A stretch of 64,000 bases of DNA from Notospermus geniculatus (GCA_002633025.1 NMRB01000898.1:123215-187214); one strand, 5' to 3'; counted from the first letter of the stretch, positions 1 through 12,049 are shown. Numbers and translations: made by a program. The notes: a model not told the origin generated them from the letters alone.

Positions 1-2
1 AA

Positions 3-644
3 CGTTTCGTTGCCGTTTGTTGGCCTCTGAAAGCGGCGTCGATTTGTACCATCAGGAATGCAAGGTTCGCATGTCTTTTTACCGGCCTATTTGCATTTTC
101 GTACAGTGTTGTGGAAATATTAATGTCCTACACAGAATGGATATATGACCCCTGCACTGAATCATTTTTACCATTCCGACGCCGACAGCCCTATTATAAT
201 ATTTACTACAGGGTAATATATCAAGTCATTTTACGTTACGTCCTCTGGTTGTTGGGGCCTATTTCATGTTTGGGCTTTATGACTTACCATCTGCTTGTTG
301 CACTGAAACAGTCGGCGGTAATCAATCTTACCTCCGCTGCCAAGAAGACCAATGATAACACGGTGGCTATTTCAAGAAGGGTGGTGGCTGTCGTCATTGG
401 GTTTACACTGTTAGAGTTGCCAGGATGTTTGGTCGAGTGTCCATACCTCCTTTTCTTATACACTGGTGAACGCCATGTTGACAAACAAACTGTGTATGCA
501 TTCTTAACGTTTTCCTATTTACTCGGTACTTGTAATAGTTTTGTAAATTTCTACATATACATCGTCACGGGTTCGAGGTTCAGACGTAACGTACAAGCGT
601 TGTTATGTGGGTGTAAAACCAGAATTAGTGGGCATCGTGATTGA
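3..644 (+). CDS. Class A GPCR, 5' end outside window (ICL2 to C-terminus)
   Basis: The frame is open from base 3 and encodes 213 residues with no stop. The first residues read RFVAVCWPLKA, the classic end of TM3/ICL2 just after the Asp of a DR(Y/F) motif, so the gene begins upstream of the window. TM4 to TM7 follow. The last helix carries NSFVNFYIY, a variant of NPxxY (Pro replaced by Phe), and is followed by a short basic tail (RFRRN) with Cys-Gly-Cys that could be palmitoylated. There is no intron in the visible part. The xPLKAxxxCT signature after TM3 also occurs in the GPCRs at 32 kb and, less exactly, at 43 kb, suggesting one expanded peptide-receptor-like group (FMRFamide/GPR139-like by general resemblance). 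The ligand is unknown. It is a plasma-membrane receptor; the class is secure, the subfamily an inference. Confidence 0.85.
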   Translation, partial: RFVAVCWPLKAASICTIRNARFACLFTGLFAFSYSVVEILMSYTEWIYDPCTESFLPFRRRQPYYNIYYRVIYQVILRYVLWLLGPISCLGFMTYHLLVALKQSAVINLTSAAKKTNDNTVAISRRVVAVVIGFTLLELPGCLVECPYLLFLYTGERHVDKQTVYAFLTFSYLLGTCNSFVNFYIYIVTGSRFRRNVQALLCGCKTRISGHRD

Positions 645-951
645 GATTGAAGGAAACGTCAGAATTACTCGGCGAGCTCGTAGCATCTTTTGACTACAGA
701 TCTGTGATTTTAGTTGGGGACCATGTTTACAAATTGGGAAAAATGTGTGCCCAGTTTGAAGGCCGACTGCTTTGCACTTATCTATCCGTTTGAAACATTT
801 CAACTACCATTGAGAAGACAAGAATCTCTAGTTTTCAAATGTCTAAGCAGTTTGAAAATAGACTTAGGGACCTGGCCGCAACCACCATGGAATTCAATCA
901 TTTGAGCCTCAAAAGTTTGCAATTTCACGCCAACAGAGTTACATCGTGGGC

Positions 952-1206
952 GCCGCCGACGTGACATGACGTCGTCCTTCACGCAAGTGGTCCCCAACCA
1001 ACGTCATGGATCTGTAACTAGGCAATAGTGATTCACGTGACGTCACACTCCAATACCGCCATTGGCATCAAAATGTCAAGCGACGTGACGCCATAAACAC
1101 AGCGTCCTTACACAGATCGTGCCGTCAAAACGTCATGACGTGACAGCCGTTCGTTTGACGTAACGACGTCATTTCGCCGTCGCACAATGACGTTGCTGAC
1201 GTCACG
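952..1206. promoter_or_regulatory. Cluster of CRE-like TGACGTCA motifs
   Basis: About a dozen TGACG/CGTCA half-sites fall within 255 bp, including two perfect palindromic TGACGTCA sites at 1,038-1,045 and 1,197-1,204. No coding sequence is visible from 645 to 1,315. CREB/ATF proteins bind this octamer in animals. Here the cluster may be regulatory, or only part of a decayed repeat, since the neighbouring MITE (1,316-1,615) is also rich in CGTCA. Confidence 0.4.
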
Positions 1207-1315
1207 GAAGGCCCGTCTACACAGTCCAGAATACACATTCATGGACATTGTATGATTATAATGGGGTAAGGAAAACGAAAAGAAATGGGGAACCCGCACA
1301 CTAAGGTCACAACGT

Positions 1316-1615
1316 GGCGCTGCGAGCGATGTGACCGAAATCTCTTTTTTCTAACGTTATTTCCATTTATTTCTGGCGTGAAAATAAACCATTTGTGTTG
1401 GTCGCATGGCAGTAAAACTTACATCATCGTGTAGCAGATGAAATTTTCTTTAATCTCATTCCTTTTCTTCTTAAAATTAAGAGCTCCGATAGCGATAAGG
1501 ACAACGTCATTTGTCTCATTCTTGCTGTAGAAAAATGTACAGGAAATTTTTTCATGACGCAACGTCAACACCATGTCGTCAATGGCGTCGTTTCGGTACA
1601 ATCGCTCGCAGCGCC
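1316..1615 (-). repeat. MITE copy A with GGCGCTGCGAGCG termini
   Basis: The two ends carry inverted GGCGCTGCGAGCGAT-type repeats. The interior aligns, in reverse orientation, with 13,253-13,575 (shared blocks include TAACGTTATTTCCATTTAT and CATCGTGTAGCAGATGAAA). There is no coding capacity. It is a non-autonomous DNA transposon; the superfamily cannot be assigned. Confidence 0.7.
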
Positions 1616-1700
1616 GACCTGTCGGGATAAACCGCAGGGCGGGTTCCTTATTGGAGAGAAAGTTCCTTATTTTTTCAAAACTGGGCAAGAAGTGCACTGA

Positions 1701-2660
1701 TTTTTAGCTCACCGGGGTGAGCTATTTCGATGGTGAAGCGTCCGTCGTCCGTCGTCGTCGTCGTCGTGTTCCGTTAGCAGGGCACGTTTCGTAACCGCTG
1801 GGGCTATGGATCTGAAACTTGCTACATACATAGCCCTAGGCCAGATGACCCATGACACCAAGTTTCGGTCCGATTCGATTGTTGGCATGGCCACCAGGTG
1901 GCTAAAACCAAAAACACAAAAAGTGCAATAACTCCTGAACTAATAACTGGATCATCTCCAAATTTTTATCATAGGTGTATCTAATGAGGATATGTAACGA
2001 GTTTTTGATTTGACCTACTTTTCAAGGTCACAGAGGTCAAAGTTCGACAAAAGTGACGAATCTGCCACAGTTTGTTATTATTTCACCGAGCGACTTCATA
2101 TTTTGCATAAACATGCATTGGAGGGGTACCTTTAAAAATACCAAGTTTCGGCCCGATTGGACATCCAGTATGGCCGCCAGGTGGCGTAACCTGACAATCA
2201 AGTAAGTGCTATTACTCAGGAACGGCTTGACGCAGAGGGCTCAAATTTGATATTTACCTCCATCTAGATGCCCTTTACATGCACGTCAAATTTCAGCCTG
2301 ATTTGACTTCAAACATGGCCATCAGGTGGCGTTACCCAAAAGTCATCAAAGTGCTGTAACTCAGGAACACCTTAACCCAAAGAGCTCCAATGTGCTATGT
2401 GGGCCCCTGCAGATGACCTTTATGACCATGCGAAGTTTCGGCCCGATCGGACATCCAATATGGCCGCCAGGTGGCGTATCCCGAAAATCATCGAAGTGCT
2501 GTAACTCAAGGACGACTTGACCCAATGCACTCCAATGTGCTATGTGGTCTCCTGCAGATGACCTTTATGTGCGTGTGAAGTTCCTGCCCGATCGAACATA
2601 CAATATGGCGCCAGGTGGCATAACCCAAAAATCATCAAAGTCCTACCTGGGAGTGACTTG
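1701..2660 (+). repeat. Interspersed repeat with AGCTCACC hairpin end and 145 bp tandem units
   Basis: It starts TTTTTAGCTCACCGGGGTGAGCTA, a small terminal hairpin (first 20 bases palindromic around GGGG), followed by a CGTCGTCGTC stretch. The same head recurs at 44,645 and 61,381, and in reverse at 11,940. From about 2,145 four tandem units of ~145 bp are visible, each marked by ATGGCCGCCAGGTGGCG or a variant at 2,170, 2,315, 2,460 and 2,605. Between head and tandem lies TGACCTACTTTTCAAGGTCA followed by CAGAGGTCA (2,011-2,040), a conserved cluster of AGGTCA half-sites. It is non-coding and probably a non-autonomous DNA element. Confidence 0.75.
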
Positions 2661-5600
2661 ACCGAAATAAAAGCATGAAAGTGACAAAATTTTCATGTGA
2701 TATTGGATTACTCTTCCTTTTCACGATAATAAGCCTGGCGATGAGCAAGGATTTAAAAAAAAAATTGAAAAATATCAAAAACTGAAAAATGAGATTTTAC
2801 ATGAGATTACACTGCTGATGAAAAGCTGTCATGCCATGTGCCTCAGCCAGGCCAGTTTCATACAATGAAAGGCGCCAGTTATCAAGAAAAGTTAACTTTT
2901 CTAAAAAACGATTTTTGACAAAATTGGGCAATTAACACGAAAATGATGCAATTTTTCACAGTTGTGAGTGAATTTCCGTTGTCTTCATTTTGTAAAAATC
3001 TGGTGTAGTCTTGCACTTCAAAATTTTCGAGAAAGAAGATATTTTGATATTCGTATATTTTCATGATAGATTCACTTTTCCTTAAAACTTTTCGAACCAA
3101 CCGGCTTACAACAACTGAGAGTATCACATCCACATTTGGGAATCAAACGTTGATGACTGACTACCGAGAAATTAAGAAAAAACCTATGTTGCAATACTTT
3201 TGTGCAGTCTGTGTATTTTACATCAAACTTTACTATATGTTAGGACCGAGCGTGCCTAGCGAGTTCGTGCATCTGATTGGCCGGTGGTGGCGCAGGTGGT
3301 AAGTATAGGAACTATTATATTGATGATACCTTGTTTACTTTGTACATGGGAACCCCCTTCGTGATAAGTGGATTTCCGGGGTCAAAGGCAGGTCACATTC
3401 GCAATCAAAGCGCCTGTGACCCTTTTGAAATGTGCATCCAACCAAGTCAGCCAGATAAGGGAACTCCCATCTCCAGCGAAATACGCGTAGATTGCGTGCA
3501 TGGTCAATTGGTGAACCCTATATGATCCACGTGATCATTACTGTCCCTCTAACCTGACAGTAGCCTACTCGGACTCATCGTTTGATTAATGAACATGCTT
3601 CACAAATTTTCATAAAAAAATCACGGGAGATATCAGAAAAGCCAAACGCAAATAGAGTTTGTGCAATAAAAAACCATTACAACTTATGGACCAGAAACCA
3701 CCCACTGTAACTTAAGTTTAAAATATCAAATCATTAATCATTGTCACACGTTTCAAACAAATATTTGATTTAACTCTTGCTGTTTTAACTGAATGCGTGT
3801 TTTTTCAACCTGACTGGATGAAAAATTCCTAGTATGTAGATGACACAACTCCACTCGTTGGCTAGAATAAAATAGAATGTCAGAGTGAGATAGTGAAATA
3901 TAAATCACATGTACAAATGATATTTTTTCTCTTTTCACTTGGGGTTCGATGATAAATCAGCATGTTGCTGTTTCTAAACTGTGTGCCTTCGATTTCGACT
4001 GAAACGAACTTTGCAGGTTCCATTTTTGCCTTTCGTGTTGATTGTACGATGTTGGGGAATCGTTCATACTTTAGCTTACCAGGTTACGCTTAATGATCAT
4101 TCAATTTCTGTTTTGCTATAGGCCTATTCTCACCAATTCTTATAACTTCGAAATGATAACAAAGTGGAGAAGACATGACTTTTACATAATAATATTAACG
4201 GTATGTTCCTCTTTGTACATCAAGCGAAGGGATGCAACCTAATGACACAAATGGAACTAAAGGTTGTTCTTTGTTGTGCTGTGTTGTTTTCACAAAAAAA
4301 GCTAGAAGAATTCATTTGAAATATTAGAGGAATCTGCTGGGCCGGCTTGTTGTGATTCAGTCGTCTAAAACTTCGTTTTCAACGTGTACTTTCAAGTTCT
4401 TAGGAAATATTCGAAACGCATCGAGGAAACGTAACGCATTTGTGTGGCCGATAATGATCGAGCTGGCATTTACTGCGGAAACACAGGAGATGCACATCTA
4501 ATGGATTACACGGAGACAGTGGCTTTGGTAAAAAATCGACTTTTGGATGTTTTCTGTTCACCTTTTCGAACCGAATGTGCAGTGATCAGTGATCGAAAAG
4601 TGACTCTCGAGAGCCCACAGGAGTCAAGGTAAAAACGATTAGCCAGATGTGAATATTGCTGTGGACAAAACTGAAGGAAAAAAACAATAACCTTCCATTG
4701 ACGGCGCCCAATAAAGGTACGACTTCTTCCGAACCTACTAGGGTGGACTCCGACAAGGATTTCGCTCCACAAAGTTGACGACACAGCCTGCAGCGGCCAA
4801 AGTTACAAAGAAATATTTCACAGTATGTGTCTCAACTTTCATCTCAACTCATCGACAACGTGTGATTTATGAGTTACTTCTTGCATGACTTAGTCTTTGA
4901 CAGTCAAAAGTCTCATCGACTTTCTTGTCAGAACTACTTGTCAGAAATGTCAAGACTAAATCTTGTGAACTAGCTTCTTAACCGGTCCTAAAGCAGCCAG
5001 AACAAGCTATATGATCCCAGGGGTATTATAAAGATCTCTGTGGTTAGATATGATGTTCAGAAACCTCACTCCGGTAAATTGGCATCTTTGTTCGACTTGC
5101 TCTTGACATTTTGAAATTTTGTTCGTCAGACTTTTTGCAACAGCCAATCAACAACGTTTCTTTTTTCCATGATGCGCATTCTTCGCAAAGAAAGACGTTT
5201 TACACTCATGTGCTCCGCTGATCTATGAATACTTAATGAACTGTCCTTACAACTGAGTAGATACAGTATATGGCCTGTTGTTGCCTCTTGTTACACCAGG
5301 CTAATGCGAAAATCGTCCATAACTACACGCCATGTTACGCTGATATTGCCGCTGATGTTCGGCGCGAAATGCCGTGGCGTATCAATTAATAACATGTCAA
5401 AAAACCTCGGGACTTGGTCACAATTGCTATTTTGTCGTTTGTTTTGGAATTCGTTAAATTTATGTTGGCGTTAAAAGACCCCCCTTGAGCTTAGCCGTTC
5501 AAATTGAACACCACCACGACCACGGTAAAGTTTACACTGAGGCAATTTTTGGCCAGTTTCAAACAACTCCCGCCTCAAAAATGTCAATGCTCAACCACTG

Positions 5601-6357
5601 GCGACAATACAATCATGTATTTGGCAGAATTATAATTTGTCTTAATGTAGCTTAAAAGGCCCAAGGCGCCAATTGTAACCCACGTATATTGGGGGGGATG
5701 TTACGGTGTCTTTTTCCAAATATTCTATTGGGCCAAAATCTCAAAGCGTCCAAACGTGGCCCCTGACAGGCACATCGACACAAAAAGTAACCAACCCATT
5801 CAAAGAGTTCGTTAGAACTATCGTACGCGTTCATAAACATCTCAGCAGGTAGTGGTACTCATCTTCAATACGGCGGAAACTCATTTCCTTTCCATAACGA
5901 TGCTCTAATAAGTGTGCATGTAACATGGGTTTGCACTTTGAACGAAAGTCTGTGTGACCAGGACTCCGTTTTCTTTTACTTCCAACACAAAGTTGGCCTA
6001 AAGGTTGCCTTATTCACGCACTGAGGACGATATTACTTCCTTGATCAATATCTCGGCATTGAGATTTGCTTCTCGGCGTATTGCTCGGGAGGAAGTAAAT
6101 TTTATCTAGAGGAAATTTGCTTGGGGCGGGGATGTCTTGGCGCAAGGCACATAGGGATCCGGAAGCGTTGGACATGCTAACAGAGGGTGGCAAATTGGGG
6201 GTCTTGGCCGTTCTGCCATCTTTCAATGAAGTAACTGATGAGCCGTGCACGTAGAGAATATCAAGCGCAGTGTACTTATTGTACCCGTATATTCAGTGCA
6301 TAATTCCCGGACTAATGTATGTCTGGCGATGTCTCTACTGTTCGAAAGACGTCAGTA
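2661..6357. other. Gene-poor stretch, no supported feature
   Basis: Only short open frames (under ~95 codons) without domain-like character occur here. The DNA is AT-rich. A possible splice donor (CAAGGTAAAA near 4,628) ends a 62-codon frame, but nothing else supports an exon. No convincing RNA gene or complete transposon is seen. Confidence 0.5.
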
Positions 6358-6498
6358 GAGGTTAAGAAATCACACGATAAACGTAAACGTTAACGAAAAC
6401 TTTATTTTTGTTCCGAAAATGCAATATAAAATCTGGTGAATGTGTATGAAAATAACGTTGTCGTACGGTTTACGTTTGTCGTTTGATTTCCTAACCTC
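6358..6498. repeat. Palindromic MITE, GAGGTTAAGAAA family
   Basis: The left arm starts GAGGTTAAGAAATCACACG and the right arm ends GATTTCCTAACCTC, separated by an AT-rich loop. The same termini bound the palindrome at 34,817-34,947, so this is a small foldback family with at least two copies in the window. Confidence 0.6.
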
Positions 6499-6631
6499 CC
6501 TAATAACCGCTGAACTATCTTAGCGGACACTTCTGCCAGGAATCAAGCCAAATTATTATTCCCAGCACATCTGGACTGAGAAATTTTTTAACCAAAATTT
6601 AAAGAACGAATTGTGAAGTATAGAAAAACAC

Positions 6632-6830
6632 GGTGTCGAGAGTTGGATTTGAACCAGCAACCCTGTGATCGTAGGCAAGCGCTCTACCACCTGAGCTAAC
6701 CAGCCATCGCTGCCAACCCTGTGATTGTAGGCAAGCGCTCTAGCTAACCAGCCATCGCTGGCAACCATGTGATCGTAGGCAAACGCTCTACCACCTGAGC
6801 TAACCAGCATTCGCTGCCAACCATCGAAAA
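6632..6830 (-). repeat. tRNA-like sequence with tandem partial duplications (SINE head or tRNA pseudogene)
   Basis: On the minus strand, 6,703-6,632 reads as a tRNA: an A box TAGCTCAGGTGG and a B box GGTTCAAATCC are at normal spacing, with a possible ACG anticodon loop. The acceptor and anticodon stems pair poorly, so it is probably not a functional tRNA. The 5' half (GCTAACCAGC...GTAGGCAAGCGCTC on the plus strand) is repeated twice more down to 6,830, giving about three head-to-tail partial units. Confidence 0.55.
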
Positions 6831-7389
6831 ATTTCTTGATTCTTTTCAAATATAGGTCTATTATATGAATTTTGTGGCTGCTGACCCGAGCCAAACGTTT
6901 CTAAGCCTGACCTGACCCCAAACCTAGCCCCAGCCCTAACCGTTCCCGTTCCTTCCCGAACCAAAACTAGTGCAACACTCGCGGAGAAATTGTGTTTTGA
7001 AGGAGAATAACGTAACCGATTCAGCCGGTAGATGGCACTGAAAAATGTGGTGAGAATCCCCCCCTCGCCAAAGGGAGAGGATTTACTGTACCATCGCAAG
7101 AGTGAAAATTGAACCCGTCCGGCACCTTACACCGACTCATACTCTTGTATTACACGTCTCATTAGCAGCTATTCACACCACAAACCAGCTGATGAAGACC
7201 ATATTGATATCTTAGCAAAGATTTGATTCCATCGGATCTAGGTCTGGTCAATATACTTCACGATCTGTGATGATCACTTATCAGTCTGATTGTTGGCTAC
7301 TGGTGATGACCGAGTTAGCCATGGTCGATTAGGGAGTCAGATATCGGTCACGGACGCCAATTTGGCTGGAGGGGGGGAGACTGAACAAG
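6831..7389. other. No supported feature
   Basis: This is non-coding sequence between the tRNA-like repeat and the foldback at 7,390. It includes a C-rich stretch (6,905-6,965) but no recognisable gene or repeat family. Confidence 0.4.
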
Positions 7390-8011
7390 TCGTAATAGCT
7401 CATCAGAAAAAATCGTAAAAATCAACATTTTTATTACTGGGTATGTAATTTTTTCGTGACTTTTGTTGCAGTTTTGATAGAGTGGAACCTTCTAAGGATC
7501 ATGGACTTTGTTTCATCAAAATATGTTGAGTGGTTGCTGAGATATTTGAGATTATCAAAATTTCGATAATTTGAGATTTTTCAATTTTTCACAAAGTTTT
7601 GATATCAGTAGACAGAGCTCACCTAAAGACCAAGAAGTATGAAGTTTTGGAGCGTTTATCCGAAACCGATTAGAAATTAAGCGTGTTTTTCAAAATATCA
7701 ACATTTTGATACTTTGAAAAATACGCAATATTTCTGCCCAGTTAAGGCAAAAAGTTCCAAAATTTTGTAAATCCATATTCTGAGGTTAGCTTTATCTAAT
7801 GGTATCAAAATTTCCTACAAAACACGAAAATCTCAAATTATCAAAATTTTGATAATCTCAGATATCTCAGTAACCACTCAACATATTTTGATGAAACAAA
7901 GCCCAAAATCCTTAGAAAGTTCCACTCTATCACATCTGCAACAAAAATCAAAAAAATATTACATAATAGAAAGTTTGATTTTTAGTGTCTTTTTCTGGTG
8001 AGCTATTACAT
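7390..8011. repeat. AT-rich foldback element (~620 bp)
   Basis: Arms of about 200 bp are inverted copies. Left landmarks (CATCAAAATATGTTGAGTGG, GATAGAGTGGAACCTTCTAAGG, TAATAGCTCATCAG) recur in reverse complement between 7,850 and 8,005. There is no open frame of note. It is a non-autonomous palindromic transposon or a long-hairpin MITE. Confidence 0.7.
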
Positions 8012-9240
8012 AATTACGATATTTTCATATTTCCAAAATTTTGATGCAGAAATATGACCAACAAGATATATTTTCATGTGGAACAAACCGTGTTAAAATT
8101 GGCCCAGTTGTATTTGAAATATTCAAAGTATCAGGTGTAGATAAACTAATGTCCATGACTGTACATTACTGTTGTTGACTCTCATTTCGGAAGGCTAAAG
8201 GCATGCCTAGTAAACGTCTCGGCACGTTTACGGTATAGTAGCGTATGAAATGTACTTCTAGTTTGCCAGGGGTGTAGAATGGACCAACGAAACATTAGAT
8301 TCATTTCTATTTTTGGTTTTATCGAAACCTAAGATAATAACAAAGGTAATAAGTCATGTCAAAAGAAACGATGCGCATTTCAACGCGGCAGGGGTTCCTG
8401 CTATCGTATGTCCCTTTCAACTATTGCATCAAATCCATCAGACCTACCTCTCTCACGCCATTTAAACAAAGCTTCCTCCTCTCGTCTCCTTATTATCTAT
8501 TTTACAATTAGCTAAAAGCCGACTATTGAATGGAAGTCATCCTCACAACATAATGCAGTGAACATTTCATGAGAAAAAGTCTCAGAATGTATTATCTGAT
8601 AAAAATCTTACCTAAAATTGATCATCAGCTAATATGGCTTCTCTGCATTTCATGATCCACTCAAAAATCAAGATAACATATCTAGACCACCAAATATGCC
8701 GCGGATCATAATTCACATCCTTCTAAAGGCAATTACCGCCCATGACGTATCTTATCTTGTCGTCTTGTTAACTGATATTCCCGCAATCGGGTGCGTGAAT
8801 TGCCAAGTTAGCAATCTAGTTGATAGATTAAGCGGAAATTCTTGTGCTTTTCACGACCTTTACAGCGCTAGAGAGCGGTGATATGGACCTAATGATATAT
8901 CGGGTGTTGATTGGATAAAATGCAGCCTTTGTTTGAACTTGCCTTGACTGACAGCCGGAAGTGCCGCACCGCAATTAGCGTGGTTATGAATACTTCGTTC
9001 AAATTCATAAGATCGCGGTGTGCTTGAGTGGAAGATACTTTTTTACTAGATTTTTGAGTCTTTATCCGAAAGTTCTAATGAAACATTCGAATTTCGACAT
9101 ATTTTGATCAATACGCTCATTGTACTCCAGTGAAATGTATAGAAATCGGATGATCCAACGAACTGATAGCGAGAATGTCAAAGGATAAAAGAATAGAAAA
9201 CAAGCAAGTTCCATTTTTACGGGGGAGGGGAGGCTGGACT
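8012..9240. other. No supported feature
   Basis: AT-rich non-coding DNA without a convincing open frame, RNA gene or repeat that recurs in the window. Confidence 0.4.
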
Positions 9241-9418
9241 GACACCATTCTCCAATACTGTAGTTAAGCCTTTCGCTCCAGTGTTGGAGAATGTATGATA
9301 ACACTACAATGCACGTAGTAGCATGCGTGGTTTACCAAGTCGTCAATAGAGGTCTCCATTAACGCGGGTACCGGTAGATGTAACGCAGGACTGGGTAGCA
9401 ATACTGTGGTTCTTTAAC
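9241..9418 (+). repeat. Truncated MITE copy (family also at 40.4 and 45.5 kb)
   Basis: GACACCATTCTCCAATACTG through CAATACTGTGGTTCTTTAA matches 45,504-45,675 almost base for base, including CCAGTGTTGGAGAATGTATG. The left terminus seen at 45,458 (TTAAAGCACCACGGTATTGCC type) is missing, so this copy is 5'-truncated. Confidence 0.75.
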
Positions 9419-9438
9419 CCCTTCCGTCCTAGAGCCAC

Positions 9439-9504
9439 ATTTATTTTGGTGTCGGACGGAATTTATTTTGGTGTCGGACGGAATTTATTTTGGTGTCGGA
9501 CGGA
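9439..9504 (+). repeat. 22 bp tandem repeat, three copies
   Basis: The unit ATTTATTTTGGTGTCGGACGGA is repeated three times with almost no divergence. A second local repeat of GACAGCAATTATTGCTGTC type words, partly palindromic, follows at about 9,590-9,660. Confidence 0.85.
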
Positions 9505-9660
9505 ATGAAATGTTCACCCTTGCACTGTAAGAAGGAATCCGAACATAAAGGAAACCGAATGTCAATTATTGCTCTTAGATAGCACAAATTGCTGTCATAC
9601 AGTACTGTATGACAGCAATTATTGCTGTCTGACAGCAATAATTGACTATCTGACAGCAAA

Positions 9661-10328
9661 CTTTCGATAGAAAACTGTCACGTGGAGCGGCGCTTAAAGT
9701 CAATCGTAGCTGACTTTCTTCATCTTCAGTATCATTTTACTAGCCTACATCTTCATCCGACGGAAAGCAAAATTTTGAGTCCGTTCATTTCCGTTCGCAT
9801 GCGTTTCCTGTCCGTTTCTCGTTCGGGAAATGCGTACCTTGTCAGGCATGTCAGGCGAGGTCCGTCTACCCGGTGGTAAGTTTTGTGCATGCACGGCGTC
9901 CGCTATTTTGTACGGTTGTTGTGCGCTCTGTGCATTCGTTTTGTTCGGAACTCGTTCGTTGCTCGCCCTGTACTTGTCAGTTCACATTCGTTGACGTCAG
10001 GTGGAGTTTGCCTCACGGTCGGACTACCTGACCTGCAACGGTTGAAAACCGCAGGTATACCATATATGTTCAGCGGACGATTACCTGATAAGGAACGCAT
10101 GGAGACTGATGAATGACGGATGTGTAACGGGATCCACAGGACAAAACTGATGACTTCAGGATAAATACAGTATTACTACCGTACATGTAACGGGTCCCGA
10201 ACAGATAGCAACGTACACCCTGGTGGTCCTCTATTTTCTTTCGTTCGTGAGGGCCTCCAGCGGCAACGGAGACGACTATCACCACCGGATAATTTTCGTT
10301 TGCTCCGTCGGACGTACGTTCACGCTAT
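9661..10328. other. No supported feature
   Basis: Several overlapping open frames of 60-80 codons occur on both strands. None shows domain-like composition, and overlapping frames on both strands in moderately GC-rich DNA are expected by chance. Confidence 0.35.
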
Positions 10329-12049
10329 CCGGCAATAGTATGTAAACATTGAAACGTTTCAAAAGAAACGAGCCAAATGAAACGACGCAAAAAAACATGC
10401 TAAATCTGAAGTTGCATGGCAGAAACGGTGTAATTTTGTTATTTCCAGTTTATTTTTGACACTTTCATGGCATAAAAGCATTAAAATCTCTCAAAACACA
10501 CGTCTCCCGTTCAAAACACACGTGTTGTTTTTGTTTACATGACACCATGCTTCCCATTCATTCAATGTTCAAGCCCATCCCAAATATGGAAGTCGTCGCT
10601 TCAGAAATTCTCTATGCGATTATTAATACCTTTTATCATATACTTTCTCTATATGTCACTCACTCAACCAATTAGCGTACGCCGATCATTCCATTATGAG
10701 GGGTGCGACGTTGGCAAGAGGAAAATGTGACATCGTTCGCCGCAGTGTAGCCTAAATATCTGGCAAAGAAATCGCAGAAAAAGCTAAAATGATGATATAA
10801 ATCATGAAGGCATCGGGTAATCTACATGCACATTCCTCTATTCATATAATGTAAAACGAAATGGCCAGGGCCATTGTGCTCACCTCTGTGATAAGTCTCC
10901 GTGTGAAACTGTGACTCTCATGGTGAATGTTGAAGGATCAGGAGAGATAGGATAAAGCTGAACACACCAATACATTCCTGCCTAGGTAACAGATGTCAAA
11001 AATTCTATTTTTCAAGATGGCCACCTGGTGGCCACACGTGACGTTCGTTAGGACTGAAATTTTAGCAGGAATGTACAGGATACTTGCATAGATATTTAGA
11101 CAACATTGAAACATCGTAACATTTACTACCAGTGAGATGGCCAAAGTCAATTTTTCAAGATGGCCGCCTGGCAGCCATGTTGAAGTCCAATCGAACCGAA
11201 ATTTGGCATATAAGTAGACAGTACCAAGACACATATTTAGGCACGGTTAAAGCATCCTAGCTACCACTATTTATGAGGTGTGGGTCGAAGTCCATTTTTC
11301 AAGATGGCTCCCTGGCGGCCATATTTGACGTCGAATCTGACTGAAATTTACCATATATTTATATGGTACCTAGATACATAGTTTGACAAGGTTAAAACAT
11401 CCTACCTACTCCTATTTATAAAATGTGGGTCAAAGTCCATTTTTCAAGATGGCTTCCTGGCGGCCATATTTGAAGTCCGATCGGGTTGAAATTTGGTGCA
11501 TTTGTGCAGGGTGCCTAGATATATCTTCACACCAAATCACAACACTCTATGTCAAATAGCCATGAAATGTGCCACCAAACAGTGAATTTTGAACTTTGAC
11601 CTCTGTGACCTTGAAAAGTAGGTCAAATCAAAAACCCGGGATTTATGTGATGTAGTCTCATCAGAGGAACCCACCATAAAAGTTTCGTGGTTCTAGCTAA
11701 CAGCGTTCAGGAGATACGGCCGAAAGAAGGTTTTCACAAAGCGCCCCCTACAGGCCAGAGTGTACAAGCAGCAGCGCTAAGTTTCGGTCCAGAGATAGTT
11801 TTTACCATAGGGTACCTGTACACCAAATTTCAAGTTTGTAACCCAAGCGGTTTAGAAACGTGCCACCCCTGTTAACGACGACGCCGGACGACGACGGACG
11901 ACACACCATGAGAAAAGCTCACCTCACAGAGGTGAGCTAATAATATAGGTTTTTGGTAATTTTGTTATGATTTTTCATATGTTTAAAAATATTTTGGCTC
12001 GTTTCATTTGGCTCGTTAACCGTTTCAATGTTTACATACTACCATCCGG
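10329..12049. mobile_element. DNA element with ~55 bp inverted ends, split by a nested repeat
   Basis: The left end (10,329-10,385: CCGGCAATAGTATGTAAACA and AACGAGCCAAATGAAACG) is matched in reverse complement at 11,996-12,049. The interior has no transposase frame. Much of it is the interspersed repeat at 10,866-11,940, which was probably inserted later. Confidence 0.6.
10866..11940 (-). repeat. Reverse copy of AGCTCACC-hairpin repeat with ~145 bp tandem units
   Basis: It ends at 11,916-11,938 with AGCTCACCTCACAGAGGTGAGCT, hairpin-forming like the heads at 1,701 and 44,645 (first 20 bases quoted are within the palindrome). Four tandem units are marked by TTCAAGATGGC at 11,011, 11,154, 11,298 and 11,443 (spacing 143-145 bp). 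The AGGTCA cluster is present at 11,597-11,625 in inverse orientation. Confidence 0.7.

Noticed and set aside
4444-4632. Possible exon ending in a splice donor
   Set aside because: 62 codons starting from a non-ATG codon, no acceptor or neighbouring exon and no domain; unsupported.
6632-6703. Functional tRNA gene (possible ACG anticodon)
   Set aside because: A and B boxes are good but acceptor and anticodon stems pair poorly and partial copies are tandemly repeated, fitting a pseudogene or SINE head.
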